From Chthonomonas sp. (GTDB lineage Bacteria > Armatimonadota > Fimbriimonadia > Fimbriimonadales > Fimbriimonadaceae), in NCBI GenBank assembly GCA_016788115.1, contig JAEURR010000006.1, positions 372,001 through 436,000 on the forward strand: DNA of 64,000 nucleotides. The letters run 5' to 3'. Made by a program: the position numbers and the translations under genes. The notes under the pieces were generated by a model. The model made no database searches, was not told where the DNA came from, and saw only the letters and a program-made list of their open reading frames with translations. The first letter of the stretch is position 1; every line of letters begins with the position of its first letter. Shown in pieces: positions 44,375-52,301 of the stretch.

Positions 44375-44944
44375 TTAAGTTAGTATAGGTCGTGTACCAG
44401 GCTTTTGAGGTGGTGTTTTCGCAAGCCATGCGGGAATGTTGTCCGGAGCGAACGTCTGAGCCTCCACTCGGTAGGAGGCAAACAACGGCGCGCCGAAGTC
44501 GAGCGGTTCGGCTGAACGATCGATGAGCACCCCGACACCCGCAATCTGAGCCGAGTGCTCGCGGCCCAAACTGGTCACTTCGCGGACGGAAGTCCCAGTG
44601 GTTAGAACGTCATCCACGACCAAAACGCGCGCATCCCGCGGAATGCTTGCGCCGCGACGCAGTGTCTTCTTTCCGCCTTCGCTCTCGACGTACAGTGCTG
44701 GTAGTCCCATCTGGCGGGCGACTTCAAACGCGATGATAATGCCGCCCGTCGTGGGACCGGCCACGAGGTCAATCTTGGAGTGTTGGAAATGCTGGGCAAT
44801 CTCGGCGCAAAGGGTGCTCAAGACTTTCGGTTGCTCAAGCACACGAAATTTCTCGAAGTAGACGTCGCTGTGCCGCCCACTCGTGAGGATGAAGTGCCCC
44901 CGGAGAATCGCTCCACTGGCTTCGAGCAGCTCGCCCAGATCCAT
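44375..44944 (-). CDS. pyrE: Orotate phosphoribosyltransferase
   Basis: A 189-aa enzyme of pyrimidine synthesis that joins orotate and PRPP to give OMP. The PRPP-binding motif RVLVVDDVLTTGTSVREV is exact, and HFILTSGRHSDVYFEKF and LVAGPTTGGIIIAFEVARQMG are typical. Alone here; pyrF is not adjacent. TAAACC lies 6 nt before the ATG, fitting the leaderless pattern with a C at the last position. Confidence 0.96.
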   Translation of the reverse strand: MDLGELLEASGAILRGHFILTSGRHSDVYFEKFRVLEQPKVLSTLCAEIAQHFQHSKIDLVAGPTTGGIIIAFEVARQMGLPALYVESEGGKKTLRRGASIPRDARVLVVDDVLTTGTSVREVTSLGREHSAQIAGVGVLIDRSAEPLDFGAPLFASYRVEAQTFAPDNIPAWLAKTPPQKPGTRPILT

Positions 44945-44950
44945 GGCGAC

Positions 44951-44956
44951 GGTTTA
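44951..44956 (-). promoter_or_regulatory. Possible leaderless-type -10 (TAAACC, 6 nt to ATG) for pyrE
   Basis: TAAACC on the minus strand lies 6 nt before the ATG. It departs from the TANNNT pattern at the last base, so support is weaker. Confidence 0.35.
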
Positions 44957-44970
44957 CCCGATGCCGCGCG

Positions 44971-45525
44971 TTACTTCTTCACGTAGGTGACTTTGGTCAC
45001 GACATCGCCGGGCTCAAGCGAGTCCAGCAAATCCAGCCCCTCGACCACTTGGCCGAAGACGGTGTAGTTGTCATCCAGGAACGAGTACGCCCCGAGCATG
45101 ATGTAGAACTGGCAATCGCCGGAATCTTTGTCTTCGGGCAACCGCGAGAGTCCTACCGCGCCGCGCACATGGCGCAGGCCGCTCGCCTCGTAAGGGATCT
45201 TGGTACCCGTGCCACCGGTGCCCATCGCCGGGTCGTCGATCGGCCGAGTCTTCGTTTGCGGATCGCCGAACTGGACGAGGAATGGCCTCGGCTTCTTGAC
45301 CGCTTTGAAAATCTTCTGCCCGTCGTAGAAGCCGTCGCGCACGAGCTTGGAGATGTGGGCTGTGGTTTTCGGCGCTTCGTCCGTGTATAGGCGGATGACG
45401 ACGTTACCGCGCCCCGCGATCTGCATGGTGATCCGGGTTTCTGGTGGGGCATCTTGCGTCCGTTGGGCAGATAACCCAGCGGCGAGTGCCGTGACCAATA
45501 TCAAAACGGGGAGTCGTCGAACCAT
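44971..45525 (-). CDS. Exported cyclophilin-type peptidyl-prolyl isomerase
   Basis: A 184-aa protein with a signal peptide (RLPVLILVTALAAGLSA) and a cyclophilin domain: VVIRLYTDEAPKTTAHISKLV, FLVQFGDPQTK, DCQFYIMLGAYSFLDDNYTVFGQVVEGLDLLDSL (in pieces). It would speed proline isomerisation in folding of exported proteins. The usual QGGDP reads QFGDP, a mild change. The gene ends 26 nt before pyrE on the same strand. AGAGAG lies just before the ATG. Confidence 0.92.
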   Translation of the reverse strand: MVRRLPVLILVTALAAGLSAQRTQDAPPETRITMQIAGRGNVVIRLYTDEAPKTTAHISKLVRDGFYDGQKIFKAVKKPRPFLVQFGDPQTKTRPIDDPAMGTGGTGTKIPYEASGLRHVRGAVGLSRLPEDKDSGDCQFYIMLGAYSFLDDNYTVFGQVVEGLDLLDSLEPGDVVTKVTYVKK

Positions 45526-45575
45526 TTCTCTCTGTTCTAACGCACGAGAGCGCGAGGGGTGACGGAAATATTAGG

Positions 45576-46145
45576 CTAATCGTTCAACGCCCGGCCGTAG
45601 CCGTCAACCTTCGTACTGCCGCAAAGCATCGCGATGCCATCGACGACCGACCAGATGAACCCAACGCCGCAGATCGGAGCCGTGAGCAGCTGCACAAACC
45701 CTTGGGCCCAGTAGCCCAAATACATTCGCCCGCTTCCAGGGATGATAAGTTGAACAATCCCAGCGATCAGGCGATTCTTGTCGCTTCGAGGTAGCGAGGC
45801 GAAATTGATCGGCCCATGGGCGTAGGTCTGCAGCGGTGCGTACGCCATCGGTTGCTGGTAAGAGCCATACGGGGAAATGGGTGGAGACGAATACCCGCCG
45901 AACGAAGGGCTGGGGGTCGCAACGGGCTCAGGCGGCGGCGTGAGCGAGTGAATCTCACGGAACGTGGGGATCAGTTCAAGCACCGTGTCCGCGTGAGACC
46001 AGTCCGGCATGCCCGCTCGCCAAACGTAAGTCTTCTTCTCGATGACACCGTCACGCACCAGTTCGACTACTTGGTCCTCGGTTAGAGGTCCCAAGCGTCC
46101 AAAGTGACCGATATAGAACCACTCAACGGAACTCACGGAGGCCAT
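45576..46145 (-). CDS. GYF_2 and TM2 domain membrane protein
   Basis: About 189 aa. The N-terminal domain is of the GYF_2 (DUF4339) type (WFYIGHFGRLGPLTEDQVVELVRDG, then TYVWRAGMPDWSHA), then a Pro/Ser/Tyr-rich linker, and a C-terminal TM2 domain with two helices (IAGIVQLIIPGSGRMYLGYWAQGFVQLL and a G-x-x-W-x-x-x-D-G end). Such proteins are widespread and their role is unknown. Start at ATG 46145; a GTG nine bases upstream is an alternative. A TACAAT -10 lies about 45 nt upstream. It is divergent from gltX. Confidence 0.85.
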   Translation of the reverse strand: MASVSSVEWFYIGHFGRLGPLTEDQVVELVRDGVIEKKTYVWRAGMPDWSHADTVLELIPTFREIHSLTPPPEPVATPSPSFGGYSSPPISPYGSYQQPMAYAPLQTYAHGPINFASLPRSDKNRLIAGIVQLIIPGSGRMYLGYWAQGFVQLLTAPICGVGFIWSVVDGIAMLCGSTKVDGYGRALND

Positions 46146-46269
46146 AGTTTTCACTCACGGGGTGTCGGGCTAGCTTACGTTGTCACTATTGTATCGGAAG
46201 AGACGAGGCAATGCTCACCGATAGGGCAATTGGTCCCGATCCCAGCGTCCGGTATCCTTGCAACTATCC

Positions 46270-47796
46270 ATGTCCGTTCGAGTTCGCTACGCCCCTTCCC
46301 CAACTGGCAGCCCCCACGTTGGCAACATCCGCGACGCGCTGTTCAAACACTTGTTTGCGCGCCACCACGGCGGGGTGAACATCCTGCGTATCGAGGACAC
46401 CGACCGAACCCGATTTGTACCCGGTTGCGAAGACGAGATCGTGGAGAGTCTCAACTGGCTTGGCATTCAGTTTCAAGAGGGGATCACTGCGGGCGGCGAT
46501 TGCGGGCCGTACCGCCAGAGCGAACGCAAGGAGTTGGGCATCTACGAGAAGTGGGTGCAGGTGCTGCTTGAGCGTGGCCATGCTTACAAGGCGTTCGATA
46601 CCCCCGAAGAGTTGACCGAGATGCGCGAGTTCCAGCAGGTGAACAAGCAGCCCATCGGCTACTTTGGAGGAACCTGGAGGGACGCATCTGCGGCCCAGGT
46701 CGAAGCTGCCGAAGCGGCGGGCCGACCGTTCGTGATCCGACAGCGCATCCCACGCAGTCAGACCATCGTCATCCAGGATTTCATCCGCGGTCGGGTTGAG
46801 TGGGACAGCGATACGGTCGATGATCCCGTCTTGATCAAGGCCGACGGCATGCCAACGTATCACTTTGCAGCGATGGTGGATGACCACCTCATGAGCATCA
46901 CCCACATCATGCGCGGCGAGGAATGGATCTCCAGCGCGCCCAAGCATGCGATGCTGTTTGATCAGTTCGAGTGGGAGCGCCCGGTATTCGTCCACTGCCC
47001 GGTGATCAAGGGGAAGGACGGCTCGAAGCTGAGCAAGCGCCATGGCGATACTCGCGTCCTCGACTACCGGTCTGCCGGTTACATGCCCGCCGCGCTGGCA
47101 AACTTCGTCGCACTGATCGGGTGGTCGCCCAAGGGTGATCGCGAAATCCTGACGATGGACGAACTGATCGAGGCTTTCGATCTGGACGGATTGCAGCCGT
47201 CGCCGGGCGTCTTTGATCTGGACAAGCTGCGATGGATGAACGGAAACGCCATCCGGTCGGCAGACACGGGAGCACTCGTAAGCCAAACTGTCGGGTTTGC
47301 CCAGGCCCCGGACACCGCGGAGTACTGGTCCCGCGAGGCGCATGCGGACGGGACGCTGGCCGCGCTTGAGTTGCTCACCGAAACCGCCAGTCGCGATCCG
47401 GGTCTGGTGCGCGAGGCGATCCGGTTGGAGCAGGAGCGGGTTGTGACGCTCGCCGACTTTGGGCCTGCTTGCGCCTTCTTCTTCCAAGACGAACCACCCA
47501 TGGACGATAAGGCCGTTGAGAAGTGGTTTGGCGAGGCGCACGTGCCAGTGCTGATCGACTTCTTGATTGCCCGCTTCGAAGGCAAATCCAGCGTGACGAC
47601 CGAAGAGTGCGAAGTCGCCATCCGAGAGTTCTGTACGGCGCACGGGTTTGAGAAGATCGGCCCGGCGGTACACCCGACGCGGGTCGCGCTGACGGGCAAG
47701 ACCGCAGGCCCCGGTCTGTGGGACCTGATGGCGACGCTCGGCCCAGACCGAATGGTACAGCGATTGCGTCGCGCTAAGGGCCTCGTTCGCGCATGA
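46270..47796 (+). CDS. gltX: Glutamyl-tRNA synthetase
   Basis: About 508 aa, class I synthetase that charges tRNA-Glu. The HIGH-type motif is in APSPTGSPHVGN (HVGN) and the KMSKS-type motif is KLSKR at residues 253-257. RIEDTDRTRFVPG and the C-terminal anticodon-binding part (about residues 340-508) are complete. Whether it is discriminating, or also charges tRNA-Gln, cannot be told. ATG at 46270, with TATCCT 11 nt upstream. It overlaps hisD by 4 nt, an unusual partner. Confidence 0.97.
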   Translation: MSVRVRYAPSPTGSPHVGNIRDALFKHLFARHHGGVNILRIEDTDRTRFVPGCEDEIVESLNWLGIQFQEGITAGGDCGPYRQSERKELGIYEKWVQVLLERGHAYKAFDTPEELTEMREFQQVNKQPIGYFGGTWRDASAAQVEAAEAAGRPFVIRQRIPRSQTIVIQDFIRGRVEWDSDTVDDPVLIKADGMPTYHFAAMVDDHLMSITHIMRGEEWISSAPKHAMLFDQFEWERPVFVHCPVIKGKDGSKLSKRHGDTRVLDYRSAGYMPAALANFVALIGWSPKGDREILTMDELIEAFDLDGLQPSPGVFDLDKLRWMNGNAIRSADTGALVSQTVGFAQAPDTAEYWSREAHADGTLAALELLTETASRDPGLVREAIRLEQERVVTLADFGPACAFFFQDEPPMDDKAVEKWFGEAHVPVLIDFLIARFEGKSSVTTEECEVAIREFCTAHGFEKIGPAVHPTRVALTGKTAGPGLWDLMATLGPDRMVQRLRRAKGLVRA

Positions 47797-49106
47797 CCGT
47801 TCGGGTGCTGCAGAGCGGTGATCCCGAAATCGACCGGCTTCTTTCCGCTCGCGGTGTCACACGGGATTCCGCCCTGCGCGACGCGGTGGCTAGGATCATT
47901 GACGATGTAGCAGCGCGCGGCGACCAAGCCGTTCTGGAGTCGGGACAGCGATTCGACTCACCGGATCTCAAGAGTTTATGGGTTCCGGCGGAGGAAGTCT
48001 CCGCCGCGCGGATCGAGCCAGACGCCGAGTCCGCGCTCAGCCTGGCCGCGGACCGGATTCGCGACTACCACCGAGCGCAGTTGCATGCGATCCAGTCCGG
48101 TTGGGAGGTGACCCCCCACGGAGCCGCCGAATGGCGTACCCAGCAGCTTCATGGCGGAACGATTGGCCAGCGGATGCGCCCGTTACAATCGGTCGGAATC
48201 TACGTCCCCGGCGGGCTCGCCCAGTACCCCAGCAGCGTGCTCATGAACGCCATTCCTGCCGATGTCGCCGGGGTGGAACGGATTGTCCTCGTCAGCCCGG
48301 CTCGATCAAGAGGCGACACCGGCACAGCCTTGCTTGTGGCCGGCCGCCTCGCAGGCGGATTTCCGTTTTATCGCGCGGGCGGGGCGGCGGCCGTGGCTGC
48401 GCTGGCGCTCGGCACCGAGATTCTGCCGCGCGTGGACAAGGTCGTCGGCCCGGGCAACAAATGGGTCAACGAAGCCAAGCGCCAGCTTTGGGGTCAGGTC
48501 GGGTTAGACGGTTACGCGGGTCCGAGTGAAGTGTGCGTCGTCGTCGATTCCGGTGCCAATCTACGCTTCGCGGTGGCGGATCTTCTCACTCAAATCGAAC
48601 ACGCCGAAGACAACCAGGGATTTGCCGTGCTTATCGGCAGCGATCTCGAACGCCCGTTCCTGTCAGAGCTTGACCGTCAGCTTGGGGACGCCCCGCGCGC
48701 TGAGGTCATGCGAAGCGCGCTCCTGGCAGGAGGCGCGATCCTGGTGACCGATTCCGTGGGGGAAGCCCAGAGGTGGGTAAACCAAATCGCCCCGGAACAC
48801 CTAACGCTTGCCGTTGCCGATCCAGAGCGATTCGCTCACGAAATCTACAACGCGGGTTGCATCATGATGGGTGAGTGGACTCCGGAGTCCGGGGGCGACT
48901 ACGTGGTCGGGCCGTCGCATACGCTGCCAACCGCCACTGCGGCCAGGTTTGGCAGTCCGCTGAGCGTCGCCGACTTCCTGAAGGTGCAATCGCTCTCCCA
49001 CTTGACCGCGGACGATCTGCGCCCGCTCATTCCGGCGATCGAAACCATTAGCGAGCTTGAGGGGCTCCCCGGGCACGGAAGGGGCGCGACGATCCGTCGG
49101 TCTTAG
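47793..49106 (+). CDS. hisD: Histidinol dehydrogenase
   Basis: A 437-aa zinc enzyme that catalyses the last two oxidations of histidine synthesis. The general base pair E335-H336 is in IAPEHLTL; the zinc-site region is LLTQIEHAED (Gln and His conserved), and PGGLAQYPSSVLMNAIPA, VVGPGNKWVNEAKRQLWG, LDGYAGPSEV and GDYVVGPSHTLPTATAARF are family motifs. The other his genes are not in the window. It is translationally coupled to gltX. Its stop overlaps the convergent nitrilase stop by 4 nt. Confidence 0.97.
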   Translation: MTVRVLQSGDPEIDRLLSARGVTRDSALRDAVARIIDDVAARGDQAVLESGQRFDSPDLKSLWVPAEEVSAARIEPDAESALSLAADRIRDYHRAQLHAIQSGWEVTPHGAAEWRTQQLHGGTIGQRMRPLQSVGIYVPGGLAQYPSSVLMNAIPADVAGVERIVLVSPARSRGDTGTALLVAGRLAGGFPFYRAGGAAAVAALALGTEILPRVDKVVGPGNKWVNEAKRQLWGQVGLDGYAGPSEVCVVVDSGANLRFAVADLLTQIEHAEDNQGFAVLIGSDLERPFLSELDRQLGDAPRAEVMRSALLAGGAILVTDSVGEAQRWVNQIAPEHLTLAVADPERFAHEIYNAGCIMMGEWTPESGGDYVVGPSHTLPTATAARFGSPLSVADFLKVQSLSHLTADDLRPLIPAIETISELEGLPGHGRGATIRRS

Positions 49107-49960
49107 CGCAGATCAGAGGCAAGGCGTACAACATCGGACCACGCTGAGCGAAGGTCACTGAGCAACGGCGATCCCGCACGAGAGACGGAAACGTCGTCAA
49201 AGTGGATCTCGGTCAGAAGCACGTGTTCTTCCCCAATCGGCGATTGTCCGAGGACGTCGCCGTTCGGACCGACGACCATGCCACCCCCAACAAACCCCTT
49301 GCCGCCCTCAAAGCCGCACAACATCGAGTTCACGCAGAAAACACTGTGCTCTTCAGCCGTCGCGATCAGCAGCCGGCGATAACGCTCCCAATTGCCCGGG
49401 TTCGGGCCTGAGAATCCTCGGGCGGGAGAGGCGCTCGGAACGAGCAAGATCGTCGCACCCGCCATCGCCGCCAGAGTCGGCAAGATCGAGTGCCAAATGT
49501 CCTCGCAAATCAAAACTCCGACTCGGCCAAACCGCGTCTCGAAGACACCGAGTTCGTGACCTCGGGCAATGAATCGCTCCTCATCGAAGACTCCGTACGT
49601 CGGCAGGAAGAACTTGCGGTAGGTGTGGATGCAACGGAGCTCTGTTCCTGACCACTCGAAGTAGCTCGCAGAATTGAAAACGTCCTCGCGGTGCGATTCG
49701 TAGTAGCCCACCAGCACGTCGAACGGCCGGGCGTGCCCCGCGAACCGTTTGCCCAACTCCTGAGTAAGCGCTTCGGCGGTGAGCGCGCTTTCAAGTACCC
49801 CGCCCTCCAGGTAGTAGCCGGTGACGCTCGTCTCGGGGGTCACGATCAGTTCGGCCCCCGCCTCGCTTGCGTCGCGGACGATCTTGGCCAGCCGATCCAG
49901 GTTTTTCGCGACCTCCGCCTTGTCCGGCGCAAACTGAACGCTGGCGATGAGGTTCGACAT
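49103..49960 (-). CDS. Carbon-nitrogen hydrolase (nitrilase superfamily)
   Basis: About 285 aa. The Glu-Lys-Cys triad is in place: E43 (VTPETSVTGYY), K116 (HTYRKFFLPTYGVFDE) and C152 (GVLICEDIWH). The FFLPTYGVFDE and CEDIWHS text resembles the glutaminase domain of glutamine-dependent NAD synthetase and related amidases more than aliphatic nitrilases. The substrate is not known. The ATG at 49960 was chosen because the conserved part begins there; TAAACT lies 7 nt upstream (leaderless type). Confidence 0.88.
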   Translation of the reverse strand: MSNLIASVQFAPDKAEVAKNLDRLAKIVRDASEAGAELIVTPETSVTGYYLEGGVLESALTAEALTQELGKRFAGHARPFDVLVGYYESHREDVFNSASYFEWSGTELRCIHTYRKFFLPTYGVFDEERFIARGHELGVFETRFGRVGVLICEDIWHSILPTLAAMAGATILLVPSASPARGFSGPNPGNWERYRRLLIATAEEHSVFCVNSMLCGFEGGKGFVGGGMVVGPNGDVLGQSPIGEEHVLLTEIHFDDVSVSRAGSPLLSDLRSAWSDVVRLASDLR

Positions 49961-49967
49961 GCTGGCC

Positions 49968-49973
49968 AGTTTA
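49968..49973 (-). promoter_or_regulatory. Leaderless-type -10 (TAAACT, 7 nt to ATG) for the nitrilase
   Basis: TAAACT on the minus strand lies 7 nt before the ATG at 49960. It sits just before the end of the AddA-like gene (stop at 49998). Confidence 0.5.
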
Positions 49974-49997
49974 CCAGCGCTGTTTGAACCTGGTGAA

Positions 49998-52301
49998 TCA
50001 GCGGTCGTCGGGGTTGTCACCGCCAAACTCCACGATCCCTGGGGCACGACCACCCGCGAGTCGCGTCGCTTGGTACAGGTGCCTCGATGCGGTCGAGGCC
50101 TCCGAAGTGGACGACGCGACGAGGATGAGCCGTTCCACCGCCCGGGTCATCGCGACGTAGTACAGACGGTCACGCTCCGCCAACTCCGCACTCATCGACA
50201 AGTGATCCAGCCACTGCTTGGCGAACGGCCTCGCTCCAGGTTCCAGCGGCACATAGGCTAGCCCGGTTCTGCTGTCAAACCTGGACTTGTCGGCCTTGTT
50301 CCGACCCATTGTATCGGCCACCACCACCACCACCGGAAACTCGAGCCCTTTGGCAGCGTGCATTGTCATCAGCGTCACTTCATCCTCGGCCGGATCGATC
50401 CAAGTTGGCTCGCCCGCTCGGTGGCCAATGAGCTGGACCGCTCGGATATGTTCCCCGAACTCCCGCGGACCCCAATGCGGCGACGCGGCAGCAAGCGCTA
50501 ACACCCGGCGCGCGTTGGCGACGTCTTGCCGCGCACGCACCCCCCGCGCCAGCCGTTGCAAGTACTCCGTCTCGGCGAACAGCAGGCTCAGCACTTCCCA
50601 GGCAGGAAGACGGTCGGCGTACCCGGACAGCGGCTCCAGCCACCTGCGGAAACTCTGCAACTTGGCTGCGTCGTCGGCATCTTCCAAATCCAATGTCAGC
50701 ATGGCCTCGCGCGTATTCTCGTGGCTCGCGATCTGGACCACCGAATCAAGGGAAAGATCCACGAATGGACTGTGGAGCATGGAGAGCAACGCCAGGCCGT
50801 CGTTCGGGTCGCTTAAGGCGGCAAGACCATTCGCGATGTCTCGCACCACCATCCGGGTGTAGAACTTCTCGGTTTCGGTCAGTACCCGGCTGGCGATGCC
50901 GACGCGCTCGAGCGCACCCTGGATGCTTGAGCATTCCTTGGCGGTTCGGCACAGCACTGCGATTGCGTTACCCGGTATCCCGTCCCCGAGCGTCCGCTGG
51001 ATGCCACTGACGATAGCTTCATCGCGGCCAAGGTCGGCTTTCCAAAGTTCGACGCCCGTGAACTCCTGCGCGACCGGCGCGCCAAACGGGTCCTCGAGAT
51101 CTTCGGTAGGAGACATCGGCACGTAATGCGACTTCCAACGCTTGCCAAAGTAGTCGTCGATAAACCGCAAGATCCCCGGCTCCTTCGTGCGATGATTCCT
51201 TGCAAGCCTTACGCTGGGTAGCGACTCGACGCGATCCAAGAACAGTTGCGGGTCGGCGTAACGAAACCCATAGATCGACTGCTGCGCATCCCCGACAAGC
51301 ATCTCGTCTTCGATCTGAAGCGCTTGAATCAGGGACATCTGTATCGGGTTGAGGTCCTGCGCCTCGTCCACTAGCAGCAGCTTGTACCGGTCCCGTAGAC
51401 GCTGACGCACACGCGGGACGTCCGTAATAAGCCGCACCCCGCGCCACTCCAGTTCGGTTTGGTCGAATCTCTGGGCGCGTTCCATCTCCGCGCCGTACTG
51501 CCGCCACGTCTCGATGGCGATCTCCATGAACGCGCACAGAGTCGTGTAGAAGCGCTCCTCAGTCTCGATGGTCGTCGATTTCATCCACGCGACGTTTTTA
51601 CTGCTGGCTTTGACCGCCAGCAAGCGCTCGCTCACCGATCCTGTCGTCTCCTCGAAAATCGCTCGGGCGGGGGGCTCGAAGCTCGCCAGGAATACATCTG
51701 TCCAGGCTTCTTGCAGGCTCAAGGCGTCCGCATAGATCCGCTCAAACTCCCGGAGAGGCCGACCGCTGATACGCAGTGCATCCACCGCCTCATGGACCAA
51801 CGCGCCAAGCTTGCCGTGGGGATCCGTCGAGTTGTAGACCCGCTCACCTGCGAGCTCCGAGATGAGCGCGTTCGCTGCGGGGCTCAGGAGTTCCGGCGCA
51901 GTCAAGACACGAGCGAGCGCGAGTTCCCGCATGGTCCGCGATTCCGCGCCGCTGGCGATCTCGACCTCCGGGTCCATCCGAGCATCGAGCGCGTTTTCGC
52001 GGAGGACTCGGTGTAAGAAGCCGTGAACGGTCTGGATCGGCCCCGTCTCCGCAAGCTGGGCATCTTCAAACCGGCCCGCGCTACGGAGCTGCTCCACGAT
52101 GCGTGCCCGCATCTCCCGTGCGGCCTTACGCGTGAAGGTGATCGTGAGAATCTCGTCGGCTCGGGCTCGCCCAAGCAGGACCGCATTGACGAACCGTGCC
52201 ACCAGCACCCGAGTCTTTCCTGCTCCGGCTGCCGCAATCACCGAAAACCGGGCCGGCGCGTGATTGACCGCCGCCGACTGCTCTTCAGACAGCTCGATCA
52301 T
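49998..52301 (-). CDS. AddA-like UvrD/REP-family DNA helicase without nuclease domain
   Basis: About 767 aa. SF1A helicase motifs are complete: Walker A in VIAAAGAGKTRVL (residues 21-33), LTITFTRKAAREMRARI, LLLVDEAQDLNPIQM, and VTLMTMHAAKGLEFPVVVV. It lies downstream of, and overlaps by 17 nt, an AddB-like gene, which points to an AddAB-type recombination helicase. AddA of Bacillus is about 1230 aa with a C-terminal nuclease; this protein stops shortly after the helicase core and has no nuclease domain. The ATG at 52301 begins the conserved MIELSEEQSAAVNHAPARF. Strand preference and partner are inferred. Confidence 0.9.
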   Translation of the reverse strand: MIELSEEQSAAVNHAPARFSVIAAAGAGKTRVLVARFVNAVLLGRARADEILTITFTRKAAREMRARIVEQLRSAGRFEDAQLAETGPIQTVHGFLHRVLRENALDARMDPEVEIASGAESRTMRELALARVLTAPELLSPAANALISELAGERVYNSTDPHGKLGALVHEAVDALRISGRPLREFERIYADALSLQEAWTDVFLASFEPPARAIFEETTGSVSERLLAVKASSKNVAWMKSTTIETEERFYTTLCAFMEIAIETWRQYGAEMERAQRFDQTELEWRGVRLITDVPRVRQRLRDRYKLLLVDEAQDLNPIQMSLIQALQIEDEMLVGDAQQSIYGFRYADPQLFLDRVESLPSVRLARNHRTKEPGILRFIDDYFGKRWKSHYVPMSPTEDLEDPFGAPVAQEFTGVELWKADLGRDEAIVSGIQRTLGDGIPGNAIAVLCRTAKECSSIQGALERVGIASRVLTETEKFYTRMVVRDIANGLAALSDPNDGLALLSMLHSPFVDLSLDSVVQIASHENTREAMLTLDLEDADDAAKLQSFRRWLEPLSGYADRLPAWEVLSLLFAETEYLQRLARGVRARQDVANARRVLALAAASPHWGPREFGEHIRAVQLIGHRAGEPTWIDPAEDEVTLMTMHAAKGLEFPVVVVVADTMGRNKADKSRFDSRTGLAYVPLEPGARPFAKQWLDHLSMSAELAERDRLYYVAMTRAVERLILVASSTSEASTASRHLYQATRLAGGRAPGIVEFGGDNPDDR

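Noticed and set aside
46264-47673. 469-aa open frame opposite gltX
   Set aside because: Exactly antisense to a complete synthetase gene with all motifs; a consequence of codon bias.
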